Assembly (NCBI GenBank): GCA_027924585.1
Contig: BSBM01000423.1
Location: 4,922,001 to 4,986,000 of the forward strand
Source of the DNA: Larix kaempferi
Lineage: Eukaryota > Streptophyta > Pinopsida > Pinales > Pinaceae
Direction of reading: 5' to 3'
DNA length: 64,000 nt
Under the pieces are notes generated by a model. The model was not told the origin of the DNA, made no database searches, and saw only the letters and a list, made by a program, of their open reading frames with translations. Position numbers and translations under genes: made by a program. Below are positions 21,971-35,200 of the stretch, piece after piece; the first letter of the stretch is position 1, and each line of letters opens with the position of its first letter.

Positions 21971-22684
21971 TGTAATGTCCCTCCTTTCACCATAATAATT
22001 TGGTAATCATAAATGTAACCATGATCTCATTTTTTGGTGAGGAGCTCAAGGCCAAGGCCCCACTAGTAAATGTTCGAAGCATGTTGTGTTATTTCCAAAA
22101 AAAAATTATTGTAAATATTTATGATAGACGTAGGAGGCTAAAAACACGATGCAACTTAACGACGGAGCATGAATCCCCTAGAAGGGAGAGAGACCATTTA
22201 AAAAAAAATGTAGATGACATTTGTCACCTTGAGCCCATAGGATTTTGAAGTCAAGTGAATGGACGATAAAACTCAAAACACCAAAAATATCCACCTAAGT
22301 AGATCTACCATAAACTAGTGACATGAGGATATCTTCTACTAGAGAATATTGAGTTACCTTATGGAATTATGCTACTTAAATCCCAACCAAGGGAAAATCA
22401 TGTCTCGCACTTTTGTATCTTAACCAACAATTACCGTCATGTGAGAGATACATGTCCTATATTTAAAGATGAGCCTAAATCCTAGATAAGGAATCTGGTA
22501 TATACATAGATATATATAGTGCAAATTGTAATAAACCCTACAGATAATCATATTTTAAATAAACGAACATTTATTTCCTAGAGATAATCCCTAAGACTAA
22601 TGATACCCTTATTAATCTTGGAGAAGTAAAGTTTCATTTAGGATATGTGATTATACCCTTTATTTGGGAACAAAGGGAGGATAC

Positions 22685-22732
22685 ATTATATATATAGATA
22701 TATATAATACTCAAATATATATATATATATAT
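22685..22732. repeat. AT-rich microsatellite
   Basis: Runs of (TA)n interrupted by short AT-rich spacers; likely slippage product. Confidence 0.8.
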
Positions 22733-23652
22733 CCATACTAAGGCTTGTTAAGCGAAAAACCCCTTCTCATGTAGAAGCGCGCCGAGAGCAGGAGGACAAC
22801 TGCACATATTTCTCGGTGATATGCGGTTGCCACAACTGTTTTGATGAGAATTAACAAGAATAGAACTCCATGTCTAACAAGTGGAGTTCCCACACTCCCA
22901 TGAAGGGAACATACTGTCCTTTGTAGTTACTATCAGCGGCCTCTAAGGGGAAGCTATCGCTCCTGGGCGGACTCTCCAAGGAACATGCGGGATTATAAAT
23001 GAGTTGTAGGAATGCGAATGGGGAAAAAGGATCCCTGCGCTGAGGAGGTGAGATGTCCCTACGATGGGAATTCAATAAACAATCACGGTATCTTCTAAAT
23101 GCTTGCTAGCGATCTCAGGTATTTCGTTGTTTTCCTCTCACACTTTGTGTTGTTGCCGATTGGACCCTTGCTAAAATATGCAGAGCTTTACCAAGATCGA
23201 TCCATGCAAATCTCTAATCATTTCTCATTCTCATTCGATGGGGCAGTATTTTGTTGTTAGAAAGCTTAACCTCTATTAAACTTGAATGCAATATCGTTGA
23301 ATATGAAAAATCTCTGCCTTACACGTCCTAGGTAATCTAGAGAAGTTTTGGCTCGGGTTTTTCCGATAAATGGAAATATCTTCATGCGTTATGTTGTACG
23401 TTTGTCTATTTAATTTCCTACCTGGTATTCCACCTCATTGTTCCCAGATTGATGAGATCGGCGTGCATTCCTGGCCGCTACTATTATTGTATGAACTCTG
23501 CCAACGTATAGAATTTTAGGGTATTGATCTTACCAAGGTTTGTAAGATTGCGTTTCCTGCATAAAATACTGTTTTGGTTGGAATTCTTTGTTTATTTTTC
23601 TTTTGTAGGTAGAGTAGAATTCACATGTAGCAATACCCATGTCTCCCAACTA

Positions 23653-24225
23653 GCTAACCCGATGTAAGCGTGAATTCTAGTTTAGAGCCTGTTTGATGTT
23701 GCTGGAGATCCCGATGATAGCGCGAATGCTTTAGAAAACCCTCTACTTAATATTTTTTGAGTCTTGATGTGAAACAACATTAAAGCCTTTTATTATCTAG
23801 GCATCTTTTAGGCTGACAAATCGTTCTGACTTACGATTGAGCCGCTAACCCGATGTAAGCGTGAATTCTAGTTTAGAGCCTGTTTGATGTTGCTGGAGAT
23901 CCCGATGATAGCGCGAATGCTTTAGAAAACCCTCTGCTTAATATTTTCTGAGTCTTGATGTGAAACAGCGTTAAAGCCTTTTATTATCTAGGCATCTTTT
24001 AGGCTGACAAATCGTTCTGACTTACGATTGAGCCGCTAACCCGATGTAAGCATGAATTCTAGTTTACAGCCTGTTTGATGTTGCTGGAGATCCCGATGAT
24101 AGCGCGAATGCTTTAGAAAACCCTCTTCTTAATATTTTCTGAGTCTTGATGTGAAAGAATGTTAAAGCCTTTTATTATCTAGGCATCTTTTAGGATGACA
24201 AATCGTTCTGACTTACGATTGAGCC
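23653..24225 (+). repeat. Tandem repeat, 3 x 191 bp
   Basis: Copies at 23653-23843, 23844-24034 and 24035-24225, each starting GCTAACCCGATG and ending GATTGAGCC, all 191 bp. They differ by a handful of substitutions and no indels. No flanking spacers, so this is a local tandem duplication inside the LTR-like segment, not a CRISPR-type array. Confidence 0.95.
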
Positions 24226-24960
24226 ACTACCATAGATTCCGAGGGAGGATTTCTGGATTCTTTATATGCTATGAACATTACTGTCACGGGAGGGTTAATG
24301 CTGTCAGGACCTATTAAATTGTCATATAGTCTATTTCAGTAATAGTTTTCTCAGCCTTTTGAGTGCATATGAATTGATAGTTCGGTAAGATAAATTCTGG
24401 TGCCAGAATCTCTGGTTGTACCTTTTTATTTATTTATTTATTTTATTGCATGTAATTCGGTGGATAGATCCCAGAGACCAGATATCCAGGAACAAGCAGT
24501 TTGGCATGAATGGGATCCCTTTATTTTGAATCTTAGGATCTTCCTGTATCTAAGCCGGCAGCGCGAAATAGTCCAGTAAAGATAAACGACTGAAAGGTAA
24601 ATTGTTATGTTTGGAACCTCTGTAATTTATTTCATATTTTAGCATTTGAATGCCTGAGAAGGGCTCTACTGGTTATTATATGCCTGAGATATGCCTTTGT
24701 AAACTTTTGTTGTTAGAATTATTGTCTTAAACATAGTCTCTATGAGAGAAGCTCTAAGAGAAGCTGTGAGGAAATGGACAGGTAAATATTACAACGGTTG
24801 TGTTGTAATCCCGATCTTCGATTAAATAATATATGATTCGACAGTTTTGTGGACGTAGCCCGTAGTTTGGGTGAACCACCTATATTCATCTCTCTCATGG
24901 TTGTGCTTGATGTGTCTTGTTCTAATTGAGACTTTGAGTTATGATGATTTTGATGTGTCT

Positions 24961-26504
24961 TGTCCTAAGTAAGGTTTTGAGTTAAACTCTCTCGAAAAAC
25001 TATGAATGATGTCTATGGTTAAATTGGATGTTCAAAATAAGACATAATGATATTCAACACAAGTTAGTCTAAATATGTTACATAAAAATTGGTTGGTATA
25101 GTTAACCTTTGCTTGGATCAATTTACAATGGATGGACATGTTATACGAAGAAATGTTTATACTTATGTACAATTGTTCTAGGCATAATAGGAGAGGTTGT
25201 TAGATGATTCCTGGTAGGAAATGTTGGAATTATTGATTTAGAACTTTGCTTGACCGAATAAGTTGTGAAAGTAATGTTGGTAAGAATTATTTTTAAATTG
25301 TGAAAGTAATGTTGGTAATAATTATTTTAAATTGTGAAAGTAATGTTGGTAAGAATTATTTTAAATGAACGTTTTGCATCCTATTTGTATAGGGTTCTTG
25401 AATTAGGGGTAAAGGTATGCAACTTATTTCAAGAATCATCCTTATGTATATATAGGTTGAAGTGTAGTTATTTCTTATACATAAAGGATAAGTTGGGGGA
25501 ACCATGTTATATATGTTCTCCTATGGGTGGTCTCGTTGTGCATGATTCTGATGGTTTATTTCGTTGAATAGTTATGATGACTTGGTTGTTATATTTGGTC
25601 TTCTCATATGAGTTATATTAATATGTTAATAGAATTGTTTCATATGAACATGCATATTATATAGAATGTTTCATTGCTAAAGGGTAAATTAATGTTGATC
25701 ATGGTGTGTTGTGACGATCACATAGTTATGGACAACTCCGGATTCAGTTAACATTAAGTTTACTACTCTACGGTAAGAACTTCATGAGTATGTTTCAAGT
25801 TAAAAGATGATGCATGATGAATATTTCAATTTAACTAATCTCCAATTATTATCATGGAAATGTGTTCAGAATCTTGGTCCTACAGGAGCGAATTATGTTT
25901 TGAAGTGTCATTATTGTTATGCAAATTTTCTAAAAATCACTGCTTTACTAACTCGCACAATTGGGTATGTTACATCTGTAAGTTGATGTTAATGACACTA
26001 TCACAACTTGATCACGAAGTTAGGACAATGGTTTCCAACTACTTTCAAAGGATGCAAATCTTTAACAAGGATTGATAAGCTTCAGATATTTAACTAGTGG
26101 ATGGGATAAAAGCAACTTATTGGGTAAAAAGGTAACCTTGTCGACGCTATAGACGCTTGCTGGCAACAGGTCCATGCCTGTGGTGTTAGAGGTAAAACAT
26201 TATGATAACATCTTCTTGTCATCACAAATTATTCATTTTAGATCATGCTTCAATGAAGAGCATATTTTTTTGGAAATCTATTCAATTAGTATTTTTCTTT
26301 GCATTCCAACTGATAGTTAGAAGGGTATCATTAAAATCAATTGCAGCTCAGTAGATCTTTAAAAGGTTGACTTGTTAATGTGGTACACATGCTTTAGGGA
26401 AAGCTTCCTTCTTGTTAAAAGCCTCATCTTTTATCTCCTTATACATATACAACTGTTATCTTTTTAAGGAAGAGATAATTGCTTCGTCCCAATGTGTCGC
26501 CATT
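24961..26504. other. Non-coding interval
   Basis: No recognisable gene. Short ORFs here lack domain features. It contains the 34/35-bp tandem repeat at 25263-25365. Confidence 0.5.
25263..25365 (+). repeat. Tandem repeat, 3 x 34-35 bp
   Basis: Three units starting TTGTGAAAGTAATGTTGG at 25263, 25298 and 25332. Confidence 0.9.
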
Positions 26505-26823
26505 TGTTGTAGGTACAACAGATCCCATGTTTTGAATAAAACATGGGAGCCCTCAATTTTTATATGCAAAGATAATGATTAAATTCATTAGTCATTTTGG
26601 GGTTTTTCATCCTACTTATCATGCTTTGATGTCCTTGTGATGATTTGATTTAGTTAGTATTTTTCCCTTTGAAAATTCCTATGATTGTTTTTGAGTGTTT
26701 TTATGAGTTTCGGAAACCACTCATTTTCCCCCAAAAAATAAGTCTTTTCACAAACCCGCAATTCCAAAAATTATGGATTACGGGACCCTTATTTCTAGTT
26801 TTGGAATGTTGTATTTCCGTGTC
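26505..26823 (+). repeat. Partial second copy of the E1 LTR
   Basis: About 319 bp matching 2475 to about 2790 with scattered substitutions and small indels. It begins at the same TGTTGTAGG terminus and ends abruptly where TGTCACATACCCC starts at 26824. It is probably the start of the E1 3' LTR. Confidence 0.8.
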
Positions 26824-29737
26824 ACATACCCCAAGTTTTAGACATTTTATGTTATTGAGAAAACATTATGTTTTATTTTTATTGTAAAGTTTTATGACAA
26901 TTGACAAAATGGGGTCATGGATGACTGCAATTAATTATTATAAATATTTTATTATTAGTAAATAAAAGTGGAGACAAATATCCAATGGAGACTGTTGAAT
27001 GAGTGTTGACTGACCCACTAGGGGGAATGGATTGTGGTGGAGAGCAAATTGACACTTGGCAGCATCCTCAACTCACTTCTAACTGTTGCTGGGGGAAACT
27101 TCCCTACTTTTGTGGTCATGTTCCCCAAGAAAGTGGAGTTGAGCAGGTGGCTCATTTACTGAAATAAATTGACCAAAAGACCTAGGCATGATATTTAACT
27201 ATCAATCAAATTCAGCAGGAGGTTGTTCATTTCTCACCTTGTAATAATTTCCGAGCACAAGAGATTTGATGAGGGGAAAAGTTAGAAGTGATTGAGTGAA
27301 CTAAGACTGCATTTTGAACTAGTGCAACCACGTTGCTGAGTTCAATATTGCTAAAGGAAGTGAGTACTTCAGCTGAGTGTTATTGCTGAGTTGCAAGGGA
27401 AGTTATTCCATTATTCCACATAGCATCTTCATCCTAGTGGTTCAGTGAACAGGCTCGGGGGTCCTATGGCAAGTAGCTTGGTTGTCTTCAGGAGTTGGTT
27501 GGGTGCAACAGGCTCCATTGACTGTTTGTTTCTTCTTCTACAGGATTCAAGTTCATATTTTGTTATCTTATTTACTTATGTTATGTTAATAAATTAAATA
27601 GAAATGTTTATGCCATCAGTTTTTTTTTTCCAATTAGTTTGAGATACTCTTCCTTAGTTAGTGAACGATTCATTTTTGTAAATTATTACAGTTAAGGACG
27701 AAATGCAATATGAATGATGTAGCTAATGGATAGAATAATTGAATAGAAAATTACCTTTCTGCATTTTTCCTCACACGGTAACAGTGCCATACTCTAGTAT
27801 AGAAAGGGTTAATTAGTGTAGATTAAAATGATCACATGCATTAGAACATTTTAAATGATTATTTTATCAGAGTTATCGCATTTCTGTTTTGTATCATTGT
27901 TTTTTTTTAAATAGATCATTTAAAAATGGTAAACAAAATTTACTTTTCCTTATACCTACTTCACTATTTCTGTTTATTAGTAAATCCTTTCTCTTGTTAT
28001 AAACGATAATAGTATCGAACGAATCTTCTATTCTATAATAGTCTTTTAAAATAAATAAATAGACCCTATATAACTGGATCCTTTTTGTTAAATAAAAAAT
28101 ATATATATTATGAATAGGATTCTCGTATCTTTGCTAATTATCATAGAAATAGGTCTATTATAGACTTAACATCATATTAGTAACAGTATCAGAATTACCC
28201 TAAGAAATAAATTAAATAAATACTAATATTACAGTAGACGGATACTACTTTCTTGCTCTAGTATTTTCTTCTAAAGAATGCATTTATCATTTCATTGAAG
28301 TATCGTATGGGCAAGTACAACCCTAAAATACGATCACAGGATTTAAACCAATTCCTCATTTTAACATAGTTTTAGTCCTTATACAATTAACAAAATGTCT
28401 TATAAATATTATTACAGTAAACAAATACGATATATGACTTTTAGTAATACCTATTCATTTTGTAAAACAACCAGGTTGAAAACCAAAGTATCATTTTTAC
28501 AACGTTCGATACAGTTCATGTGATTTCCAAGCTCAACAACAAATGAATTTCAATATACTTAGAATTTAGTTGGAAGTTTAAACAAAACCCTAAACCATAA
28601 CCACAAAGAAAACACACTCAACATAGAAAGGGTTGAACACGCAGGTTTATGGCTATTTTTTTATTGTTCTTTATAAACAAGTATTACATTATCCTTTTCG
28701 GGCCATGCCCTAACCTTTTGCGGTATCAAAACAGTAAACCTTGCTTACAAATTCGTTATAGAAAATGTCTGAATCCATTAACTTAGAGATTTACACAAAA
28801 CGAAAGATAAAATAAAATCGTTGTAATCCAACGAGAACCATGAGGCTCGGAAACGAAACCCTCCCATTACTAAGCTGTATTTCGGCATCATTTTTTTATA
28901 TATGCAACATCATCAACAAAGTTTCAACGGAGGTATTTTTACCAAATCAAAACCACTAAGAGTTTACAATCAAGCAATGCTGCCTCAAAACTTCCATCAT
29001 CAGAGTTTTTGCGTGAAGAGCCTATGGAGGTGCCACCGAGGCTTACCGGTTTGCATGAAACCTTCTCCCGTGAAGATCAACATCTTGACCACCTTCGTCA
29101 AGTTTTACCTACTAGCAAAATAGAAATGAAGGGTCAAAAATTAAATCAAAAGCTTAAACATTGGATTTTTGAAAATCTCAAAAAAAAAAAAAGTCTTAGA
29201 ACTAGAAACATTACCTGATAGTTTCTTTTAAGGCACAGGTCATTGCTTCATCTAGAGTATGTGATTAATGCATAGTTTGAATCACTAGAGGTGGACAACA
29301 CTATTCGTTGGGCCTTGCTGAATTACCACAGAACAACCCCTACTTCCAAAACATTCAAGGTTCACGGGTCAGTTTTCCATTGTTAACCTTTTTGGAAACC
29401 AGAAGATTAAAACACTGCAACCCTCGAAGCACTGAGTGAAAACCCTATCAAGAATAAGTTACATTATTGCAACTTCAACAACACAAGTTAACCCTACACT
29501 GTAGACCCTCGGTACAACACTATCACAAACTAGTTGCAGGTAAGGAGGTCACGCCATCGAATCTTGGTGAGAGTAGAAAACATAAAGAAATGCAAACCCT
29601 GGAAGATAGGAGAGCCTATTGGCCTTCTTCCCCACTCACTTTGCCAAATGAATACTACAAACAAGGTTCATAGTAGTGGTATAGTGGAAAGGTTGGCGTT
29701 TATTTCTAACAACCCAAAACAATTGCATATCGACGAT
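26824..29737 (+). repeat. LTR-like segment, + orientation, relative of the chromovirus LTR
   Basis: Begins TGTCACATACCCC, similar to the chromovirus LTR start TGTCATGTACCC on the minus strand at 59263. Related blocks follow in the same order: an ACATTTTATG block, TTTATTGTAAAGTTTTATG, AAGAGATTTGATGAGGGGA and ACAGGCTCGGGGGT. Divergence is substantial. The right end is not defined; 29737 is where the next LTR end (TGTAACACCCC) begins. Several short ORFs between 28.9 and 29.8 kb have no recognisable domain. Confidence 0.55.
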
Positions 29738-32143
29738 TGTAACACCCCAAAAATCTCAAAAAAATTTAAAACTTTTCAACATGACAATAAATGTTTATTC
29801 TAACAATGCGGAAGTAGAAATGCATTAATTAAGTTTGTACAACTTTATAAAATAGCATATCATCTTTAAATCAATGCAAGTATTTAAGATGAAAAGAAAT
29901 TACTCTCATGTTAATGATGAAGTTTCACACAGCTGAGTTTTTACTAAAAGACGCTGTTTTAAACGCAAAGAACGAATTCTTGGCTGTTTCTAACTGTACT
30001 ACTTTTATTGATGATGAAGGGGTTCTTTGGACGCCCCGAGGCTTACTTAGCATACGTACTAAAGCATATGAAAGTGTTCTTGTTGCAGATAACATGTAAA
30101 GTATTTAATTATAGCCCGTGACCGACAGTTTTCAGTACTTCTAAGTAGAACGTTTTGGAAGATAAAATGCATAGGTACTTCAATGGTGAGAACTGTACTT
30201 ATGAGTTTGATTATCCATGCTATGGCTAAACTTAGACAATAATTGACTATTCTGCAAAGAAATCAAACTCTGTAATGATTACCAACTCTACATGCAAAAG
30301 CGTCAATGAGCGGCAAAACAATGTATTAAACAATAATAGTATTATGAGTGCATTTCTTTTGAAACGTATGTAAAAATCTATCTTTCTCCTTCATAGCAAC
30401 ATTGTAGAAATTATTTGTATAGATATGTTAACATTGTGCTCGAGAGCTAAGCTTCTACGGTAATGATAATGATTGGTTTATTAACATACTTGCTATTTCA
30501 CCAAACATTAGCACATAAATAAATTTGCTTAGATTAATTATATGATCTAATTGAAAATAAATTTTGGAATATTAACCAACTTTTACAAATATATATAAAC
30601 CAAACTATGCGGAGTTTTGTGTGCAAAAGTATGAACTTATGTAATACCATGTGAATTGAATTGCTAAGCAATAAGTGAACCCTACCTTTCATGATACTTT
30701 ATGCAATATGTTTTTGATATGCAAATGGTGGATAATATGCAATAATGCGAATGATATGTAGACCTAATGCTATACTAACCTTATTAGTATGATAAAGTGA
30801 CGGGAGGTGCTATACAACTTACCAATATAACGTTTTACTATGATCGAGTGTATGACTTGGACGTTAATGTGTACAGGCTGGTGGACAATAAATACGCTGC
30901 CTACAGTAATGAATGCATGGGACCATCGTGGTAATGGAATTCCACTATGGATGGTACTACGTGTTCGATCACATGACCAACTATGTTAAAAATCCAAACT
31001 TGTGCTGAAGTGTCAACCTACTAGTTCACTAGTTGACGAGCTAGCTCCAACATGGCTCAAACGTGGCAATTGCAATGAATGTTATAATTAATAAGGTAGC
31101 TTGACTTGGTTGTTTTGTGAATCCCACCGGTGATCTCCACCGTCGATTTGGTCGTGTAATAATGGGAAGAGTTTAACCCTACCTCCATCACGTTCATACG
31201 TTTATTGTTCACTCTTGTGTTTGGTGGTAGCGGCTCTGCAACCTAGCCGACAGGCCGAGGGTTTGTAGGTCTTTGTTTCTGCATTTGAGTTGTGAGGACT
31301 GGGTTTTGAACCCGTGACTTATGAAGATTTAAGGACAGAGTTTTCCACTGCTTGCACCGTGAAGAATGTCTCTGTTTGCAGCTTAGTTTTTGTCTTTGGT
31401 GTGTTTCGATCACTAGACCTGTTGAGGGTTTTTAGACTGCCAATTTGATTCAAAAGGAAATCAACCCTTCGCCATGGTTTTTCCAGGTCTTGGCACTATT
31501 TAACTTTTAGAAGTTTGGTGGCTCTATGTGGGATTTCCTTCAGTCTTGGCATTTGAATGTATGAGTGATTCCAGTTGTTGTTGCGCCAGTATTTGGTTGT
31601 TGCTGTTATCTGCCCAGCATTTGAAGGTAATGTAACTCAAATCCTTCCATGTAACATTCAAACTTTTTGATAATGCATTCCTTCTTTTGAAGGTTACCAT
31701 TTTTAACCACCTCTTTTCCGTGCTTACACGTGTAGAGGTTTCAACGGTTCCTCCAGATCTGGGCGTTGAAGGTTGGCAATAGCAATACCAACCAGTAAGC
31801 TTCAGCGGTTGCTTTGAAAAATCTGTGTAGAAGATGATGGCGGCCGATTGTGTGATAATCTATGTGTTGTGTTTTTAACTTAGAGAGTTTATGCTTCGTC
31901 GAGTTAGTTTTTGAAACATGTAAGGAAATTTGGGGAGGATAAACCATCGACCCAAAGGGCTCGAACTCGTTGTGTTTGGATTGTAACAGTCATGTGGAAG
32001 TTCTTCTCACAGACTTGGATAATATAAAAAGTTTGTGTGTTTTATAAACGATGGTGAAGTTTACTGTAATGTATTCTTAGGTTAATCTCCAGGGTTAGGG
32101 TTTCGTTTCATTTTTGGGAATGAAGAATGTGGAAAGAACCTGG
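29738..32143 (-). repeat. Probable distal (3') part of the split chromovirus LTR
   Basis: Read on the minus strand this segment ends GGGGTGTTACA at 29738, a standard LTR end. Its other side stops at the gag-only array. Joined to 57416-59263 it would make one minus-strand LTR of about 4.25 kb running from TGTCATGTACCC to GTGTTACA. The join is inferred from orientation, termini and a decayed target duplication. No coding sequence recognised. Confidence 0.45.
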
Positions 32144-32235
32144 TGTTAACACCAAAACTAACCCCCAAGGCTGAGAGAGGGTAATCTCAGGTAACCACTA
32201 ACCAATCTTTGGTTTACTTTTCTGATCAAACATAA
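32144..32235 (-). repeat. LTR-a, left fragment
   Basis: TGTTAACACC on the + strand, the same end as LTR-b and LTR-c, up to the LARD insertion point after CATAA. It continues at 43232. Confidence 0.93.
32231..32235 (+). repeat. LARD target-site duplication, left (CATAA)
   Basis: CATAA; identical copy at 43227-43231. The empty site is visible in LTR-b and LTR-c, where the uninterrupted sequence reads GATCAAACATAAACA. Confidence 0.97.
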
Positions 32236-35200
32236 TATCACGAACCCAAAAATGTAAAAATTTAAAATTATTCTAAGTAGTCTTAAATCCCTTTCAAAGA
32301 GCTAATCGCTATAAAAAAATGCTTTGCGAAATTATAAATATATAATCAGTATCTAAATTTTCTATTAAACATAAGGTTCGTTCAGAATTATGGAGCATGA
32401 ATAATCATTTAAACTAATGAAAGAAACATAATTATTTATACAAATTTTCAAACCTCATCGACCAATTAATCACACAGTCAAACAATGATTACTCCTTTTT
32501 CTACTTAGCATTTAGTAAGTTTTCACAAGGTAAAAGTATGAATCTAGTACTTCATCTAACATAAGCCGTATCATTTTAATTAAATCTTATCCTTATTGCT
32601 AGCTTGGATAATTGGTTAAGAGATACATATACAAGAACATCTTATGGTAACGTTTATAAACAAATAATACAACACTTGAGTAATGATATGAACAACTAGT
32701 TATTAAAGTTAGTAACACATAACAAATCTGAATAACACAAGTATAAACACACATAAGATACCAAGGACATACACAAGAGACCAAGGTAACATGGTTCACC
32801 CGTACATGGGCTAGTCCACAAAAGTTTGTGTGTGTTTTATATAACAATTCCCAAAGGGATTACATCTTTTATCAAGTTATTGTCGTAACTTTTCAACTTC
32901 CCTGCAACTTCTCTTATGGAGAAAAAGTATCCAACACTAACATCAAGACTTTTCTATAATCTACATTATGAATTGCTAAAGCCAGCACATAAGTTGATAT
33001 TTCCACTATCTCAAGCCTCTCCAGAAGAGAGTATTCTTAAGACACAATACTAAACCAATCCCTACTGATAGAAAAGTAACAAGGTATATATATAAATACA
33101 TATATTCATGTGACTAAATCTCACGGATCTAACTCCACTGTATTATTTCTATCTTTCAGAAATGAATTACATCAAACCCTTTTAACAACATTTGTGATTT
33201 TTAACATCCTTTACCCAAGATCCATTTTATGTTTCAAGTAACACTTATACATATAATTTAAACTATGTGTTTGGGATTCGACTACCTTGCCGCCCCTTCC
33301 TATCGTTTAACCCTTTATAAAAAGGCAGAATGCTTCTACAGGCATTCGATGGTAGATAACCAATATATGATAGGTTCATGTAACAAAATAAAAGTTCCTG
33401 GCGACTTTAATATGCATGTAAAGATCGTACATGCAGCATGCAATATAAGCCCAAAATTCTATGATTTTAAATGGCAAAATAATGTGTATGCTGAGATCCC
33501 GTTAGGCAACATATAAATGTATAGTGAATATATACCACTCTTTTCATAACTCCTTTACTTATATTATTTTCGTATCTTTATTAACATGAATATAGCGAAA
33601 ACTAAGGGAATTAACCCTAGTATGTCATAACATAAACATAATATATCAATTACTATATAAACTAGTAATGACACACAGAGATTGTAATTCCTAATTTTCC
33701 CATGCGCAGCATCCATAGTATATAATAATGTATACTCAGGATTCCGCCCAACACACTCCAAGTGCATAACATAATATTTAGAACTATAACTAATTGGAAA
33801 TAAACCAGGGTTCCAGTATAGTTTGTGTTAGTATAGTATAAACACAGAGATATTAAGAACAAATCTACCAAGTATTAATATGATTATGCATCCAGACGCT
33901 TCCCAAAATACAGAGATGCATTATTTATAAAATATATCTAACAAGTATTAATCCCAATGTTCCACCCGATTTTCATACAACAAGGTATAAAAGATCAATC
34001 GTGGCAGCTTAAGTATATATATAAATGCAGAGATCATAATGAAAACTAAACCAACACAATGATGGGTTTTCTTTTCCTTAGTCGACATTTTCAAACTACC
34101 TAACCCCTCCATATAATATATAAACTCTATAGAGCTTATGTTTTCAATATCCATCCTTCCCTGATTACATGCAGTGTTTTAAAATTTGGTATTAATACGA
34201 TTTCACACCAGCAAACAACATCTAAAAAGCCCAGTCAAATACTCAGGCAAAAACCCAAAAGAGCAGCAATGCTTATAACACACAATCGATGGGTATAAAA
34301 TCAAAAGTTGCAGGGTTCCCAAGAATCCAACTACAAAATAAAATATGCAGTCGTATAAATAAATACCACACAGTATTGAAATCATGGGGTTCGATTTCCA
34401 ATTCCAAACGCATATCCAAAGATAGACCTATGGTATTTCAGAGATCATTAGCAAAATATTTAGGTTCATCGAACACTTCAACCAAAACGATTTAGCTCAG
34501 GTCGCATCTCAAAGGAAGAATATAGGCAAACCTGAATTTTCTTCTGTTGATGCACATCGTGGAGGATACATACCATAGTCTTCAGTTTACCTTCCACCAT
34601 GCGCATGTGATGCCCAGATTTCATTCCACAGTCCCAAGCCAATCCCCGCTTTCCCTCCGAGCTGATCTTCAAGTAACACATCGATCATTTCTGCTCTTGC
34701 CCAGCCACTACGCAGGGTATAATATATTTGCAGCAAATCATTTGAAATTGAATAATTGGACATTGGTGATATCGCAACATCATAAGAGATTTATGATCAA
34801 TGGGATCAGGCCCTAATGTGGCCGTCCCTTCCCATTTCATATCACAAGGTAGAAACCTCCCTGCAAATCAAGAGATCATGGGTCGATTCCCTCCAAGGGA
34901 GATCGACCAACTATCATGCAGCACAAGCAATTTTTATTGAAATGAACGAGATCCGTTTACCGATTTGGGGTTCACTTCTGGATCCATTCCACATCGTTAA
35001 ATGGTCTAAGAAGCAGATGTATTCAACACCGTGAAGGATCTAAGTAAATCAGTCCATACGGAGATTCTGAAACAATGGCAACCTCCAGTCTATCCTACTC
35101 AAGAAGCATTTTGCATGCGCGCCCCCCCCCCCCGTTCTGTCTATCTTGATGGCAGCGTATCCTTTATAAGATCCTGAACCGCCCTGTATTAACACCTCCA

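Larger units (their letters stand above)
21971..24960 (+). repeat. LTR-like segment, + orientation (right end approximate)
   Basis: Starts TGTAATGTCCCTCC, like the LARD LTR start TGTAACATCCCTC read on its own strand. About 65 bp in, it shares the block GAGGAGCTCAAGGCCAAGG with the LARD LTR. It contains an AT microsatellite, a 3 x 191-bp tandem repeat, and near 24850-24880 a GTGGACGTAG...GGGTGAACCACC segment of the kind found near LTR 3' ends. I could not find the right boundary or a target duplication. Confidence 0.45.
2475..26823 (+). mobile_element. E1: gag-only (non-autonomous) gypsy-type LTR element, heavily interrupted
   Basis: E1 starts with an LTR (2475-6138), then a primer-binding-like site and a gag gene that is split by the Tat element at 6673/18935 and ends at 20268. 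No protease, RT or integrase sequence was found after gag, so this copy appears to rely on proteins supplied in trans. A second copy of the LTR start lies at 26505-26823 and is taken as the 3' LTR, cut off by a further insertion at 26824. That pairing is inferred: no clear polypurine tract precedes 26505, and an independent fragment is possible. Confidence 0.65.

Noticed and set aside
23653-24225. CRISPR-like or satellite array
   Set aside because: Units are contiguous with no spacers and only three copies.
21650-26500. Possible host gene between repeats
   Set aside because: No ORF over ~80 codons with a domain, no exon-like series found on either strand, and the sequence is repeat-like.
29908-30099. 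Short + ORF with plausible composition
   Set aside because: 63 codons, no motif, lies in LTR-like DNA of the opposite orientation.
33265-33516. ORF in the LARD LTR, partly repeated at 40235-40417
   Set aside because: The copies differ in start and length, no domain is visible, and repetition is explained by the LTR pair.
35121-35136. Poly-C run
   Set aside because: Simple homopolymer; the sister LTR has a shorter interrupted version near 42061, so it is slippage or sequencing noise.
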